A stretch of 64,000 nucleotides of DNA from Microbacterium radiodurans (GCF_008710705.1 NZ_VYRZ01000001.1:124001-188000); one strand, 5' to 3'; numbered from the stretch's first letter, positions 54,859 to 64,000 are shown. A program made the numbers and translations. The notes: a model not told the origin generated them from the sequence alone.

Positions 54859-55875
54859 ATGACGGTCAGCGAGACAGCCGTGGCGGAGACGGCCACCGGC
54901 ACGGAGCTCGCGGTGCGGGGCGGGGGTGCGCAGACGGCGCCCCCGCCCTCGCGGCGCCGCCGCCGTGGCGACTGGTCGGAGCGGCTCGAGATCGCGGTGC
55001 TGATCGGGCCCGCGCTGATCATGTTCCTCGGATTCGTGATCTTCCCCGTCGCGATGGCGGCCTACTACGGCTTCTTCCGCTGGCAGGGCTACGGAGCTCC
55101 GAGCGAACTCGTCGGCCTGCAGAACTACGTCACGATCCTCACCGATCCGACGTTCGTCGAAGCGCTCGGGCACAACGCGGTCATCGTGGTCGCGTCGCTC
55201 GTGCTGCAGGGACCGGTCGCCGTCCTGCTCGCGCTGCTGCTGAACCGGCGCATGCGCGGCCAGTCGCTCATCCGAGTGCTCATCTTCGTGCCGTACGTGA
55301 TCGCCGAGGTGGTCGTCGGCACCGGCTTCGGCCTCATGCTCCAGACGCAGGGCGCGCTCAACGGCGCGCTGGAACAGCTCGGGCTGGGCGCCCTGACGCG
55401 CGACTGGATCGCCGACCCGTCCATCGCGATCTGGACGCTCATGGGCATCCTCACGTGGAAGTACGTCGGGTTCGCCGTGATCCTCTTCCTGGCCGGGCTC
55501 CAGGGCATCCCCGAGGAGCTCTATGAGGCGGCCGCACTCGACGGTGCGGGGTACTGGCAGACGCACTGGCGCATCACGCTGCCCCTTCTCGCGCCGACGC
55601 TGCGGATCTGGGCGTTCCTGTCGATCATCGGGGCGCTGCAGCTGTTCGATCTCGTCTACATCATCTGGGGGCAGTACGTCGCCTCGACGGCCGGCACCTC
55701 GACCATGGCGACCTACATGGTCGTCAACGGCCGGAACGCCGGCAGCTACGGGTTCGGCAACGCCGTCGCCGTCGTGATCTTCGTCATCTCGCTCGTCGTC
55801 GCGATCGTCTACCAGCGCTACGTCCTGCGCCGCGACACGGCGGGGGCCATCACCGAAGGGAAGCCGCAGCGATGA
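54859..55875 (+). CDS. Sugar ABC permease (MalF type)
   Basis: 338 residues, six helices. EAAALDGAGYWQTHWRITLP is the permease EAA loop that contacts the ATPase. Preceded by an unusual ~50-residue polar N-terminus with PPPSRRRRRGDW. Eight bases after the binding protein gene; stop overlaps the second permease start (ATGA). No ATP-binding subunit gene is in the operon, so a shared MsiK-like ATPase is expected. Confidence 0.95.
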   Translation: MTVSETAVAETATGTELAVRGGGAQTAPPPSRRRRRGDWSERLEIAVLIGPALIMFLGFVIFPVAMAAYYGFFRWQGYGAPSELVGLQNYVTILTDPTFVEALGHNAVIVVASLVLQGPVAVLLALLLNRRMRGQSLIRVLIFVPYVIAEVVVGTGFGLMLQTQGALNGALEQLGLGALTRDWIADPSIAIWTLMGILTWKYVGFAVILFLAGLQGIPEELYEAAALDGAGYWQTHWRITLPLLAPTLRIWAFLSIIGALQLFDLVYIIWGQYVASTAGTSTMATYMVVNGRNAGSYGFGNAVAVVIFVISLVVAIVYQRYVLRRDTAGAITEGKPQR

Positions 55876-56777
55876 CCGCGCTCACCTCACCCACCACCCG
55901 CGCGATCGTCGCGCCGCCCGTCCGGGCCAGACGAGGACGTCCCGGCCGCACCCGCGAGCGCCTGCCCTGGGGGAGCCCCGTCGTCTACTTCGTCGCGCTC
56001 GTCGTCATCGCGCTGATGCTCGCGCCGGTGCTCTACATCATCATCGGCGGCTTCCGCAGCAACGCGCAGATCACCGTCGACCCCGCCGGCTGGCCCGATC
56101 CCTGGAACATCGAGAACTATCTCACCGTGCTGACCGGCCCGCAGTTCTGGCGTCAGGTGCTCAACTCCACGATCGCGGCGGTCGCGACGACGGCCGGCGC
56201 CGTGGTCCTCGGCCTCATGGCGAGCTACGTCATCGCGCGCTACCGCTTCCGCGGCCGCGGCGCCCTCTACGCGGTGTTCGCCTCCGGGCTCATGTTCCCG
56301 ATCACCGTCGCGATCACGCCGCTGTACATCGTCATCCGCGACCTCGGGCTCATGAACTCGCTGGGGGGCATCATCCTGCCCCAGATCGCCTTCGCACTGC
56401 CGATGACGATCATCATCCTGGTGCCGTTCCTGCGCGCCATCCCCGACGAGATCCAGGAGGCGGCCTTCATCGACGGATGCGGCCGACTGTCGTTCTTCTG
56501 GCGGATGGTGCTGCCCCTGTCGATCCCCGGGGTCATCACGGTCGGCATCCTGGCCTTCATCGGGAGCTGGAACAGCTACCTGCTACCGCTGTTCATCCTG
56601 AACAACGAGGCGGCGTACACGCTGCCGCTGGGCGTGCAGGCCTTCTCGTCGCAGTACTCCGTCGACACGGCCAAGGTGCTCGCCTTCACCTCGCTCTCGA
56701 TGCTTCCCGCCCTGGCGTTCTTCAGCCTGTTCGAGCGCCGCATCGTCGGCGGTCTCACGGGCGCCGTCAAGGGCTGA
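55872..56777 (+). CDS. Sugar ABC permease (MalG type)
   Basis: 301 residues, six helices. EAA loop EIQEAAFIDGCGRLSFFWRM, plus MFPITVAITPLYIVIRDLGL and NSLGGIILPQIAFALPMTII. Translationally coupled to the first permease. Followed by the GH3 gene at 56801. Confidence 0.95.
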   Translation: MTALTSPTTRAIVAPPVRARRGRPGRTRERLPWGSPVVYFVALVVIALMLAPVLYIIIGGFRSNAQITVDPAGWPDPWNIENYLTVLTGPQFWRQVLNSTIAAVATTAGAVVLGLMASYVIARYRFRGRGALYAVFASGLMFPITVAITPLYIVIRDLGLMNSLGGIILPQIAFALPMTIIILVPFLRAIPDEIQEAAFIDGCGRLSFFWRMVLPLSIPGVITVGILAFIGSWNSYLLPLFILNNEAAYTLPLGVQAFSSQYSVDTAKVLAFTSLSMLPALAFFSLFERRIVGGLTGAVKG

Positions 56778-56800
56778 CCCCACCACAGAAAGCACCGCAC

Positions 56801-59131
56801 GTGACCCTCACCGACACCTCCGTCTCGACCGGCACCGTCTCGACACGCGTCGCCGACCTCGTCTCACGCATGACCCTCGACGAGAAGCTCGCGCAGCTCG
56901 TCGGCTTCTGGGTCGATCAGGGCGACGAGGTCGTCGCGCCGATGGCCGGCGAGATGGCGTCCTCGTCCGTATACGCCGACGCAACCGTGCACGGCCTCGG
57001 TCAGCTGACCCGGGTCTACGGCACGCGTCCCGTCGATCCGATCGAGCGCGCCGCGTGGCTGTGGAACGAGCAGCGTCGGCTCGTGCGCGAGACGCGCCTC
57101 GGCATCCCGGCGCTCGTCCACGAGGAGTGCCTGACCGGGCTCGCCGCATGGCAGGCGGCCACCTTCCCGACGCCGTTGGCGTGGGGCGCGGCGTTCGATC
57201 CCGGGCTCGTCGAGCGCATGGGCACGCTGATCGGCGAGTCGATGCGGGCGCTCGGCGTGCACCAGGGCCTCGCCCCCGTCCTCGACGTGATCCGCGATCC
57301 GCGCTGGGGGCGCGTCGACGAGTGCATCGCCGAGGACCCCTACGTCGTCGGAGTGCTCGGCACCGCGTACGTGCGCGGACTGCAGAGCACGGGCGTCCAC
57401 GCGACGCTCAAGCACTTCGTCGGCTACTCCGCATCGCAGGCGGGCCGCAACCACGCGCCCGTGCACGCCGGGCCGCGCGAGATCGCCGACGTCTTCCTGC
57501 CGCCGTTCGAGATGGCCGTCCGCGACGGCGGCGCCCGGTCGGTCATGAACTCGTACGCCGAGATCGACGGGATGCCGGTGGCCGCGACGCCCGCGTACCT
57601 CACCGGCATCCTGCGCGATGAGTGGGGGTTCGACGGCACGGTCGTCTCGGACTACTTCTCGGTCGCCTTCCTCGAGACGATGCACGCGGTCGCGCGCGAC
57701 CGGGGCGAGGCGGCGCAGCTCGCGCTCGAGGCGGGCATCGACGTCGAACTGCCGACCGGCGACGCGTTCGGCGCACCGCTGGCCGCGCGGGTGCGCGCCG
57801 GGCTCCTCGACGAGGAGATCGTCGACCGGGCGGTGCAGCGCGTGCTGACGCAGAAGGAGGAGCTCGGCCTTCTCGATGCGACGTTCGACGACCCGCCGTC
57901 GTCGATCGATCTCGATTCCGCCGCTCACCGCGCCGTCGCCCGGCGACTGGCCGAGGAGTCGGTGGTGCTGCTGAGCAACGACGGCGTGCTACCGCTCACG
58001 TCGCCGAGCCGGGTCGCGGTGATCGGGCCGAACGCCGACAGCGCCGAGGCGCTGCTGGGCTGCTACTCGTTCGTCAACCACGTGCTCGCGCACCACCCCG
58101 AGACGCCGATGGGGCTCGACATCCCCACGCTTGCGGCATCCCTCGTCGACGAGCTGCCGGATGCCGCGGTCACGGTCGTCCGCGGGTGCGAGGTCGAGGG
58201 CGAGGACCGGAGCGGCTTCGCGGAGGCCGAATCTGCCGCGAGGGCGGCCGACGTCGTGATCGTGGCGGTCGGCGATCGCGCCGGACTGTTCGGTCGGGGC
58301 ACCGTCGGCGAGGGCAACGACGTGCTCTCGCTGGAGCTGCCCGGGGTGCAGCGCGAGCTCGTCGAGCGACTGGTCGCCACGGGGGCTCCGGTCGTGCTGG
58401 TCGTGCTGTCGGGTCGGCCGTACGCGATCGACTGGGCACTCAGCGGAGAGTCCGCCGTCGCGGCCGCCGCGCAGGCGTTCTTCCCGGGTGAGGAGGGCGG
58501 GCGTGCGATCGCAGCGGTTCTCTCCGGCACCGTGTCGCCGTCCGGGCGTCTTCCCGTCTCGCTCCCCCGGTCGGCGGGCGCGCAGCCGTTCACCTACCTG
58601 CACCCGATCCTCGGCGGCCCGAACGACATCACGAGCGCCGACAGCACCCCCGCGCTGCCGTTCGGGCACGGACTGACGTACACGTCCTTCGCGCGAGAGG
58701 GCCTGCGGGTCGCTCGCGAGGTTGCGGCCGGCGGCGCGTTCACGGCGACGGTGCGGGTGCGGAACACCGGGTGGCGCGCGGGGACCGACCTCGTCCAGCT
58801 CTACGCCCGCGACGTGCACGGCAGCGTCACGCGACCCGTCGCGCAGCTGCTGGGCTTCGTCCGCGTCGAACTCGGGGCGGGTGATGAGGCGACCGTGGAC
58901 TTCGACGTGCCGACCGCGCGCCTGGCGTTCACCGGGCGGGACGGAGAGCGCATCGTGGAGCCGGGAACCGTCGAGCTGTGGGTCGGCCCGTCATGCGCGG
59001 AACGCGAGACCGAGGCCGTCGTCGAGATCGTCGGCGACCTGCACCGCGTGACGGCCGCGGACGAACGCCTCGTCCGATCGACCGTCGTGCAACGTCGGCA
59101 AGCGGATGCGGCGGCGCCGTCCGACCGATAG
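56801..59131 (+). CDS. GH3 beta-glycosidase
   Basis: 776 residues. Family 3 hydrolase, likely beta-glucosidase or beta-xylosidase for imported oligosaccharides. Domains: (alpha/beta)8 barrel with RMTLDEKLAQLVGFW, FPTPLAWGAAFDP, KHFVGYSASQAGRNHAPVHA, and nucleophile Asp284 in VVSDYFSVAFLET; alpha/beta sandwich with ESVVLLSNDGVLPL; C-terminal fibronectin-like domain (LPFGHGLTYTSFA, VRVRNTGWRAGTD). No signal peptide, so cytoplasmic. GTG 56801 has a weak ribosome site. Last gene of the LacI operon. Confidence 0.95.
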   Translation: MTLTDTSVSTGTVSTRVADLVSRMTLDEKLAQLVGFWVDQGDEVVAPMAGEMASSSVYADATVHGLGQLTRVYGTRPVDPIERAAWLWNEQRRLVRETRLGIPALVHEECLTGLAAWQAATFPTPLAWGAAFDPGLVERMGTLIGESMRALGVHQGLAPVLDVIRDPRWGRVDECIAEDPYVVGVLGTAYVRGLQSTGVHATLKHFVGYSASQAGRNHAPVHAGPREIADVFLPPFEMAVRDGGARSVMNSYAEIDGMPVAATPAYLTGILRDEWGFDGTVVSDYFSVAFLETMHAVARDRGEAAQLALEAGIDVELPTGDAFGAPLAARVRAGLLDEEIVDRAVQRVLTQKEELGLLDATFDDPPSSIDLDSAAHRAVARRLAEESVVLLSNDGVLPLTSPSRVAVIGPNADSAEALLGCYSFVNHVLAHHPETPMGLDIPTLAASLVDELPDAAVTVVRGCEVEGEDRSGFAEAESAARAADVVIVAVGDRAGLFGRGTVGEGNDVLSLELPGVQRELVERLVATGAPVVLVVLSGRPYAIDWALSGESAVAAAAQAFFPGEEGGRAIAAVLSGTVSPSGRLPVSLPRSAGAQPFTYLHPILGGPNDITSADSTPALPFGHGLTYTSFAREGLRVAREVAAGGAFTATVRVRNTGWRAGTDLVQLYARDVHGSVTRPVAQLLGFVRVELGAGDEATVDFDVPTARLAFTGRDGERIVEPGTVELWVGPSCAERETEAVVEIVGDLHRVTAADERLVRSTVVQRRQADAAAPSDR

Positions 59132-59141
59132 GTTTCGGCGC

Positions 59142-59399
59142 ATGTACAACGACTACTCGGGACCGGCCGCCGCCTTCGGCATCGGCTTCGTCATCATCGC
59201 CGCCGTCGTCTACCTCGGCACGATCGCCCTCATCCTGTGGGTCAGCTACCTGCTGATGCGCACGGCGGTGAAGAACGGGATGCTGCTGGCCCTCCGCGAG
59301 AGCGGCCAGCAGTTCCCTCCGGGCGGATACGGCGGTCCACGCCCCGCGGCACCCCCGTATCCGCCGCAGATGCCGCCGTCTTCCGGTGGGGTAAGCTGA
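59142..59399 (+). CDS. Small membrane protein with Pro-rich tail
   Basis: 85 residues. One long hydrophobic stretch (AAFGIGFVIIAAVVYLGTIA, then LILWVSYLLMRTAVK), followed by a Pro/Gly tail (PPGGYGGPRPAAPPYPPQ). TAGGTT lies seven bases upstream of ATG 59142. A small GCGCC-TTCG-GGCGC hairpin follows at 59404-59417. Confidence 0.8.
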   Translation: MYNDYSGPAAAFGIGFVIIAAVVYLGTIALILWVSYLLMRTAVKNGMLLALRESGQQFPPGGYGGPRPAAPPYPPQMPPSSGGVS

Positions 59400-59419
59400 C
59401 CGGGCGCCTTCGGGCGCAC

Positions 59420-59490
59420 GGGGCTGTAGTTCAATGGCAGAACATCTGCTTCCCAAGCAGATAGCGCGGGTTCGATTCCCGTCAGCCCCT
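59420..59490 (+). tRNA. tRNA-Gly (CCC)
   Basis: 71-nt tRNA. Acceptor GGGGCTG/CAGCCCC, D-loop TTCAATGGC, anticodon loop TTCCCAA with anticodon CCC, T-loop GTTCGATTC. CCA is not encoded. Reads GGG codons. Follows a stable TTCG hairpin. Confidence 0.97.
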
Positions 59491-59528
59491 CGCATGTGAC
59501 CTCATTCGGCAGAGGACGAAGGTGACAC

Positions 59529-60605
59529 GTGGCCGACCTGCAACCGCCACCCGAGGACATTCCGGGGAACGAGTTCGAGGTGATCCCGCCCGCGCTGGCG
59601 GAGCGCATCGCCCGGCGCGGCGCCGGGGCCACCATCTACGACATCGCCGAGCTGGCCAACGTCAATCCGTCCACCGTCTCCCGAGCTCTCACCAAACCCG
59701 GTCGCATGAGCCAGAAGACCGAAGCCCGCGTGCGAGCGGCGGCCGAACGACTGGATTTCCGCTTCAACACGGCCGCTCGCGCCCTCCCCACCGGTCGCAG
59801 TCACATGCTGGCCGTCGTGGTGTCCGACATCACCAACCCCATGATCTTCGGCATCCTCCGCGGCGCGGAACAGGCAGCGGCGGCCGCGGGCTACGCCTTG
59901 GTCATCGCCGAATCACAGGAGTCGGGTCTCGCGGAAGCCGAGGCGATCCAGCGCCTCATACCGAGTGTGGACGGCTTCGTCCTCGCGACGACGCGGCTGT
60001 CGGATCTGCGCATCCGCGACATCGCCAGTCGACGACCGGTGGTGCTGATCAATCGAGACGTCGAGCACGTTCCCGGCATCCTCCCCGACGTACGCACGGG
60101 GGTCGATCAGTTGATGGACCATCTTCTCGGCGCCGGGCACCGCACCATCGCGTACCTCTCCGGGCCCACGTCCTCGTGGATCAGCCGTCGACGGTGGGAG
60201 CGCATCGTGGAGCGCGCGGTCGACGCCGGTGTCGCAGCCGTGGAGATCGGGCCCAATGCCCCCACCGTCGACGGAGGATCGGAGGCCGTCGACCGCGTCC
60301 GAGCCGCGAGGTCCACGGCCGTCATCGCGTTCAACGATCTCATGGCGATCGGTCTCATGCGTGCCGCCGCGGCTGCGGGCATATCCGTGCCCGGAGAGAT
60401 GAGCGTCGCCGGCTTCGACGACATCTTCGGCAGCGAGTTCATCGTTCCGGCCCTCACGACCGTACGATCCGACCTCGCGCGGGCGGGGGAGCGGTCCGTC
60501 GAGCAGCTGCTCGGCGTCCTGGGCGTGGGTGAGGAATCGACACCGCTGAGCGAGCTTCTCGAGACGAGCCTCATCGTCCGCGGCTCGACCGCGCCGCTCG
60601 CGTGA
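59529..60605 (+). CDS. LacI-family regulator (second system)
   Basis: 358 residues with an extra ~32-residue N-terminus before the HTH TIYDIAELANVNPSTVSRAL. Sensor domain: VVVSDITNPMIFGILRGAEQ, GYALVIAESQESGLAEAEAI, FNDLMAIGLMRAAAAAGISV, AGFDDIFGSEFIVPALTTVR. Probably controls the divergent MFS/hydrolase pair through the CAACCGGTTG site. GTG 59529 follows AAGGTG. Confidence 0.92.
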   Translation: MADLQPPPEDIPGNEFEVIPPALAERIARRGAGATIYDIAELANVNPSTVSRALTKPGRMSQKTEARVRAAAERLDFRFNTAARALPTGRSHMLAVVVSDITNPMIFGILRGAEQAAAAAGYALVIAESQESGLAEAEAIQRLIPSVDGFVLATTRLSDLRIRDIASRRPVVLINRDVEHVPGILPDVRTGVDQLMDHLLGAGHRTIAYLSGPTSSWISRRRWERIVERAVDAGVAAVEIGPNAPTVDGGSEAVDRVRAARSTAVIAFNDLMAIGLMRAAAAAGISVPGEMSVAGFDDIFGSEFIVPALTTVRSDLARAGERSVEQLLGVLGVGEESTPLSELLETSLIVRGSTAPLA

Positions 60606-60622
60606 GCGAGCCCGCATCCGCC

Positions 60623-61894
60623 TCAACGAACGCCGCGCACCATTGCCGCGATGACGCCGGATCCCCCGGCCAGAAGCACCGCCGCCGTCACGTACAGTGC
60701 GGCGAAGTTCCCGGACGGCGGCCCGCCGGGCAGCGACAGCAGCAGCGGACCCACGAGAGGCGCCAGCACGCTCGGCACCCTTTGCGAGAACATCATGATC
60801 GCCATGTAGCGCCCCGCCTGGGTATCTCGGTCGGGAAGCACATCCAGTCCGATCGCTGCACCGACCGACGTGAGTGTGGCGACGCCCAGCGACATGAGGA
60901 AGCTGCCGGCCAGAAGCACGGGGAGGCTCCACGCGGTCGCAGCGATCGCGCACCCGGTGGCGGCGACCGCCCCGCCGACGATCACGAAGGGACGACGCCG
61001 ACCCGTTCGGTCCGACAGCCACCCGGCACCGAGTGAGCCGCAACCGAGACTGACGATGCTGAGCATCGACGTGACGGCCAGGATCCCGGCGACGTCGGGG
61101 ATCTCCAGACCCAACCGCTGAGCGTAGAAGAACGTCGAATAACTCGTCGTGAGCGTCAGCCCGCTGAACACGATGAACCTTCCCGCCCACAGCCATGCGA
61201 AATCCGGCGCCTGGCGCGGACGGAAGCCGTAGCTGCGCACCACCCCCAGCACGGACAATCGCGTCGGCGGACGAGCCCGCCCGCTCGAGGGCTCGCTCAC
61301 GAGGATCGCGAAGGTCAGCAGGCTCACGGCACCCACGGCGGCCGGAAGGGCGAAGAGGAGTGTCGTGTCGTGCGCGACCGATCCGACGAGCAGGATGCCG
61401 AACACGGGCGCGAGCTGCATCGTCAGACTCGTCAGGCCGCTCACTCTTCCCCGCTGACTCGAGGGGAGCCGGTCGGCTTGGAGATTCCGCACGGACGATG
61501 CCGCGGTTGCGAACCCGAGGGAGCACACCACCCATCCCGCGCAGAGCGTCAGGACGTCCTCCGCCAGCACGAGCACGGGAACCCCGGAAAGACCGAGCGC
61601 GACTCCGACGACGGTAAACGGTCGCCTCTTCCCCCACCTCGTGCGGGTTCGGTCGCTCAGCAATCCGCCGATCGGACTGGTGACGAGCGCAGTCGCCGCG
61701 CTGACAGCGATGACCACGCCGAGCAGCTCTGGGCGCCCGGGTGCCAGCTGGTCGATGCGCAACGCCAGCGAGAACGCCATGGGCACCAGGGTGGCGACGG
61801 CACCGCCGAAGGTGCCGAGGACGATGAGGAGGATGGTCCGGGCGTCGACGGGCCGACCGGGTGCGGGTTCGTCGCCCGATGACCCGTGTTCCAT
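60623..61894 (-). CDS. MFS sugar transporter-like protein
   Basis: 423 residues, about 12 helices. Sucrose/glycoside-type MFS: SPIGGLLSDRTRTRWGKRRP at motif A, ASSVRNLQADRLPSSQRGRV, AGWLSDRTGRRRPFVIVGGA, MFSQRVPSVLAPLVGPLLLS. Likely takes up the substrate of the divergent hydrolase. ATG 61894 has TAGCGT seven bases upstream and TTGACA 17 bp further, overlapped by a LacI operator. Confidence 0.88.
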   Translation of the reverse strand: MEHGSSGDEPAPGRPVDARTILLIVLGTFGGAVATLVPMAFSLALRIDQLAPGRPELLGVVIAVSAATALVTSPIGGLLSDRTRTRWGKRRPFTVVGVALGLSGVPVLVLAEDVLTLCAGWVVCSLGFATAASSVRNLQADRLPSSQRGRVSGLTSLTMQLAPVFGILLVGSVAHDTTLLFALPAAVGAVSLLTFAILVSEPSSGRARPPTRLSVLGVVRSYGFRPRQAPDFAWLWAGRFIVFSGLTLTTSYSTFFYAQRLGLEIPDVAGILAVTSMLSIVSLGCGSLGAGWLSDRTGRRRPFVIVGGAVAATGCAIAATAWSLPVLLAGSFLMSLGVATLTSVGAAIGLDVLPDRDTQAGRYMAIMMFSQRVPSVLAPLVGPLLLSLPGGPPSGNFAALYVTAAVLLAGGSGVIAAMVRGVR

Positions 61895-61901
61895 CTGCCC
61901 C

Positions 61902-61940
61902 ACGCTAGGCTGGGCCTCGATACGTGTCAACCGGTTGCCA
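61902..61940 (-). promoter_or_regulatory. MFS promoter with LacI operator
   Basis: -10 TAGCGT (61907-61902), 17-bp spacer, -35 TTGACA (61930-61925). Palindrome CAACCGGTTG (61928-61937, extended TG...CA at 61925-61940) overlaps the -35. Lies between divergent MFS and hydrolase; the 59529 LacI protein is the likely binder. Confidence 0.75.
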
Positions 61941-61960
61941 CTCTGAGACAGGAAGTCATT

Positions 61961-64000
61961 GTGATCTCGATCGTCGCCTCGGGTCATCCGACTCTCATCG
62001 ATTCTCCGCCCGTGTCCTGGGCCCTCGGAAGACTCCGATCGGCCGCAGCCGAGTCGCCTGGTCACGAAACGGGCGGGTCGATCCACCTGATCCTCGGGTC
62101 ATCCGATGCCACGGCGGCGTCACCCCCACCCGATCGCGACGACCCGCGTCTCGAGTCCTACGCGCTGCGTACCGACGACATCGGCTCCGACCCACGCATC
62201 CGGATAACAGCCGGAGGCGACCGCGGCTTCGTCTACGCCATCACGGAAATCGCCGAGCGCTTGCGAGCATCCGGACCGGACGCGTTGCGCGGATGGGGCG
62301 AACAGGAGTCTCCGGCCGCCTCCCTCCGCGGCATCCAACGCAATTTCTCGAGCGTCCACGAGGACTCGCCCTGGTTCCACGACCGCGACTTCTGGGGCGC
62401 CTACCTCGATCACCTCGCCACTCAGCGATTCAACCGCTTCCAGCTCGCGCTCGGCATGCAGTACAACTACGGAACCGGCTGGGAGAGCCGCACCGTGTCG
62501 GACAACTACCTGGTCTTCGCCTACCCATTCCTCGTGAGCGCGCCCGGGTACGACGTCTCAGCCGACGGCGTCGCGGCGGAGGAACGAGATCGGAACCTCG
62601 CGTCCCTGAGATTCATCGCATCCGAGACGCGTCGCAGAGGAATGAGCTTCCAACTCGGGCTGTGGAATCACGCCTACACGTTCGGTGCCGACTCACCGGA
62701 GTGGTACCCGATCCGCGGACTGGACGCCGACAGTCACGCGGCCTACTGCGCGGCGGCCCTTGCCGAACTGTTGCGATCCGTGCCGGAGATCGACGGTCTG
62801 ACTCTGCGCGTGCATCACGAGGGCGGCATCCCCGAGCGCGGCCGCGAGGCGTTCTGGGGCGGACTCTTCGAAGCGGCCTCCCGGGTGGGACGCCCGCTGG
62901 AGATCGACATGCACGCGAAGGGAGTCGATCCCGCTCTGATCAGGGCGGCGATGCGGCCGAATCTCCGTCCTGTCATCTCCGCGAAGTATCTGGCCGAGCA
63001 CATGGGCCTTCCGTACCACCAGACCTCGATCCGCACTCGGGAGCAGTCGCCCGTGCGGTTCGCCGGGCAGGACGCCTCGGTCACGGGCGTCACCGACGGC
63101 CCTCGGCGCTTCACCCGCTACGGGTTCGCCGACTACCTCTCAGAAGACCGCGTGACCGACGTCGCCTTCCGCATGTGGCCGGGTACGCAGAAGCTCCTCC
63201 TCTGGGGAGACCCCGCGTTCGCAGCCGGCTACGCCCGATCTGCCACCATCGGCGGCGCGCAAGGGCTCGAGTACTGCGAGCCGCTCACGTTCAAGGGCCG
63301 GCGGGGCAGCGGCCGCCCCGGACGTCGGGATCCGTACGAGGATCGGACGCTTCGGCTCGGCCTCGCCGATTGGACCAAGTACCGCTACACCTACGTGCTG
63401 TGGGGACGGCTCCTCTACAACCCCGATACCGACCCCGAGGTCTGGCAGCGCGTGCTCCGCGCCGATCACGGCGAGGCCGCAGCGGACGTCGAGGCTGCGC
63501 TGGCAGCATTGAGCCGGGTGCTGCCGCTGGTCGCGCACGTGCACGGTGTCAGCGCAGCGAACAACTTCTACTCACCCGAGCTGTATGTCGATCTCCCGAT
63601 ATCGGACGCGATCCCATGCCGCCATTACGCGTGGGACACCGGGACGCCGCGAACATGGGAGGGGGTGAGCACCTTCGATCCCACCCTCTTCTCCAGCGTC
63701 GGCGAGTTCGTGGACGATGCACTCCACGGAACCCCGACCGCCCGATACACGCCGCTCGAGGTCGCGCGATGGTTGGAAGAGCTGTCCCGACGCGGCCGGC
63801 ACCACCTTCGCGAAGCCGAGCGATCCGCCGACCCGGAGAGTCCGCAGACCCGGCGGACGATCATCGACCTGGAGATCCTCGCCGACCTCGGAGAGTTCTT
63901 CGCGGGAAAGTTCCGCGCTGCGGTCGAGTACGCCGTGTACCGCCGGTCCGGTGACGGCCGCGCCCTGGCCGCCTGCGTCTCCACCCTGGCAACCGCGCAC
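61961..64000 (+). CDS. Large glycoside-hydrolase-like protein, runs off right edge
   Basis: 680 codons seen, no stop before the window end. An N-terminal GH20b/GH67-type small domain (SYALRTDDIGSDPRIRITAG, GFVYAITEIAERLRASG) precedes a barrel-like region: SLRGIQRNFSSVHEDSPWFH, LDHLATQRFNRFQLALGMQY, LTLRVHHEGGIPERGREAFW. It resembles alpha-glucuronidase/hexosaminidase-like hydrolases but I cannot fix the family. GTG 61961 follows AGGAAG. Divergent from an MFS gene and under a LacI operator, so it likely degrades a plant glycan. No signal peptide. Confidence 0.75.
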   Translation, partial: MISIVASGHPTLIDSPPVSWALGRLRSAAAESPGHETGGSIHLILGSSDATAASPPPDRDDPRLESYALRTDDIGSDPRIRITAGGDRGFVYAITEIAERLRASGPDALRGWGEQESPAASLRGIQRNFSSVHEDSPWFHDRDFWGAYLDHLATQRFNRFQLALGMQYNYGTGWESRTVSDNYLVFAYPFLVSAPGYDVSADGVAAEERDRNLASLRFIASETRRRGMSFQLGLWNHAYTFGADSPEWYPIRGLDADSHAAYCAAALAELLRSVPEIDGLTLRVHHEGGIPERGREAFWGGLFEAASRVGRPLEIDMHAKGVDPALIRAAMRPNLRPVISAKYLAEHMGLPYHQTSIRTREQSPVRFAGQDASVTGVTDGPRRFTRYGFADYLSEDRVTDVAFRMWPGTQKLLLWGDPAFAAGYARSATIGGAQGLEYCEPLTFKGRRGSGRPGRRDPYEDRTLRLGLADWTKYRYTYVLWGRLLYNPDTDPEVWQRVLRADHGEAAADVEAALAALSRVLPLVAHVHGVSAANNFYSPELYVDLPISDAIPCRHYAWDTGTPRTWEGVSTFDPTLFSSVGEFVDDALHGTPTARYTPLEVARWLEELSRRGRHHLREAERSADPESPQTRRTIIDLEILADLGEFFAGKFRAAVEYAVYRRSGDGRALAACVSTLATAH

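Overview
The window is a strongly GC-rich, densely coded chromosomal segment of an actinobacterium. It most resembles Microbacterium or a close relative in Microbacteriaceae: short DUF7882-type proteins, an actinobacterial class I xylose isomerase, the dnaK-grpE-dnaJ-hspR order, very abundant GGATGCC/GGCATCC words, and many genes whose -10 box ends 6 nt before the start codon. I see no plasmid, prophage, transposase or CRISPR array. Both ends cut genes: glgX on the left and a large glycoside-hydrolase-like protein on the right.

Layout. 1-1685: glycogen debranching enzyme GlgX. 1873-8002 (all minus): a WXG100 / type VII secretion accessory block with two identical WXG100 proteins, a small helical partner, a 418-residue T7SS-substrate-like protein, two unknown soluble proteins and three paralogous four-helix membrane proteins (WWRLE family). 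No secretion machinery is present, so substrates and accessories seem to sit apart from it. 8340-11327: envelope/stress cluster (LEA-like helical protein, holin-fold membrane protein, DUF3618 protein, YihY). 11319-20500: mixed genes, including a secreted lipase, a convergent DUF7882 pair, MarR, NhaA, a CBS/CorC transporter-like protein and YaeQ. 20544-25433: sugar dehydratase/epimerase, xylB, xylA and a divergent ROK repressor. 25502-26585: translationally coupled three-gene unit ending in a complete BLUF blue-light sensor. 27634-31605: maltokinase-like kinase facing a divergent trehalose-synthase-like GH13. 31798-37158: two XRE/MmyB-regulator plus SDR modules around a tRNA-Ser and a drug exporter. 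37245-40285: lactate dehydrogenase, RadA and an SseB-like protein. 41303-45358: heat-shock operon under two HAIR-like HspR sites. 45718-52404: orphan response regulator, MFS, GNAT, BCCT, divergent His-rich regulators and dcd. 52409-64000: two LacI-controlled glycan systems, one with an ABC importer and GH3 hydrolase, the other with an MFS and the right-edge hydrolase, separated by tRNA-Gly.

Three signals run through the window. First, a leaderless-mRNA promoter signature (TANNNT, six bases, start codon) precedes about fifteen genes. Second, about a dozen long imperfect stem-loops sit in intergenic gaps, and three groups of them are related in sequence. Third, carbohydrate genes (glycogen, trehalose/maltose, xylose, xylan-like oligosaccharides) recur, which suits a plant- or soil-associated saprophyte.
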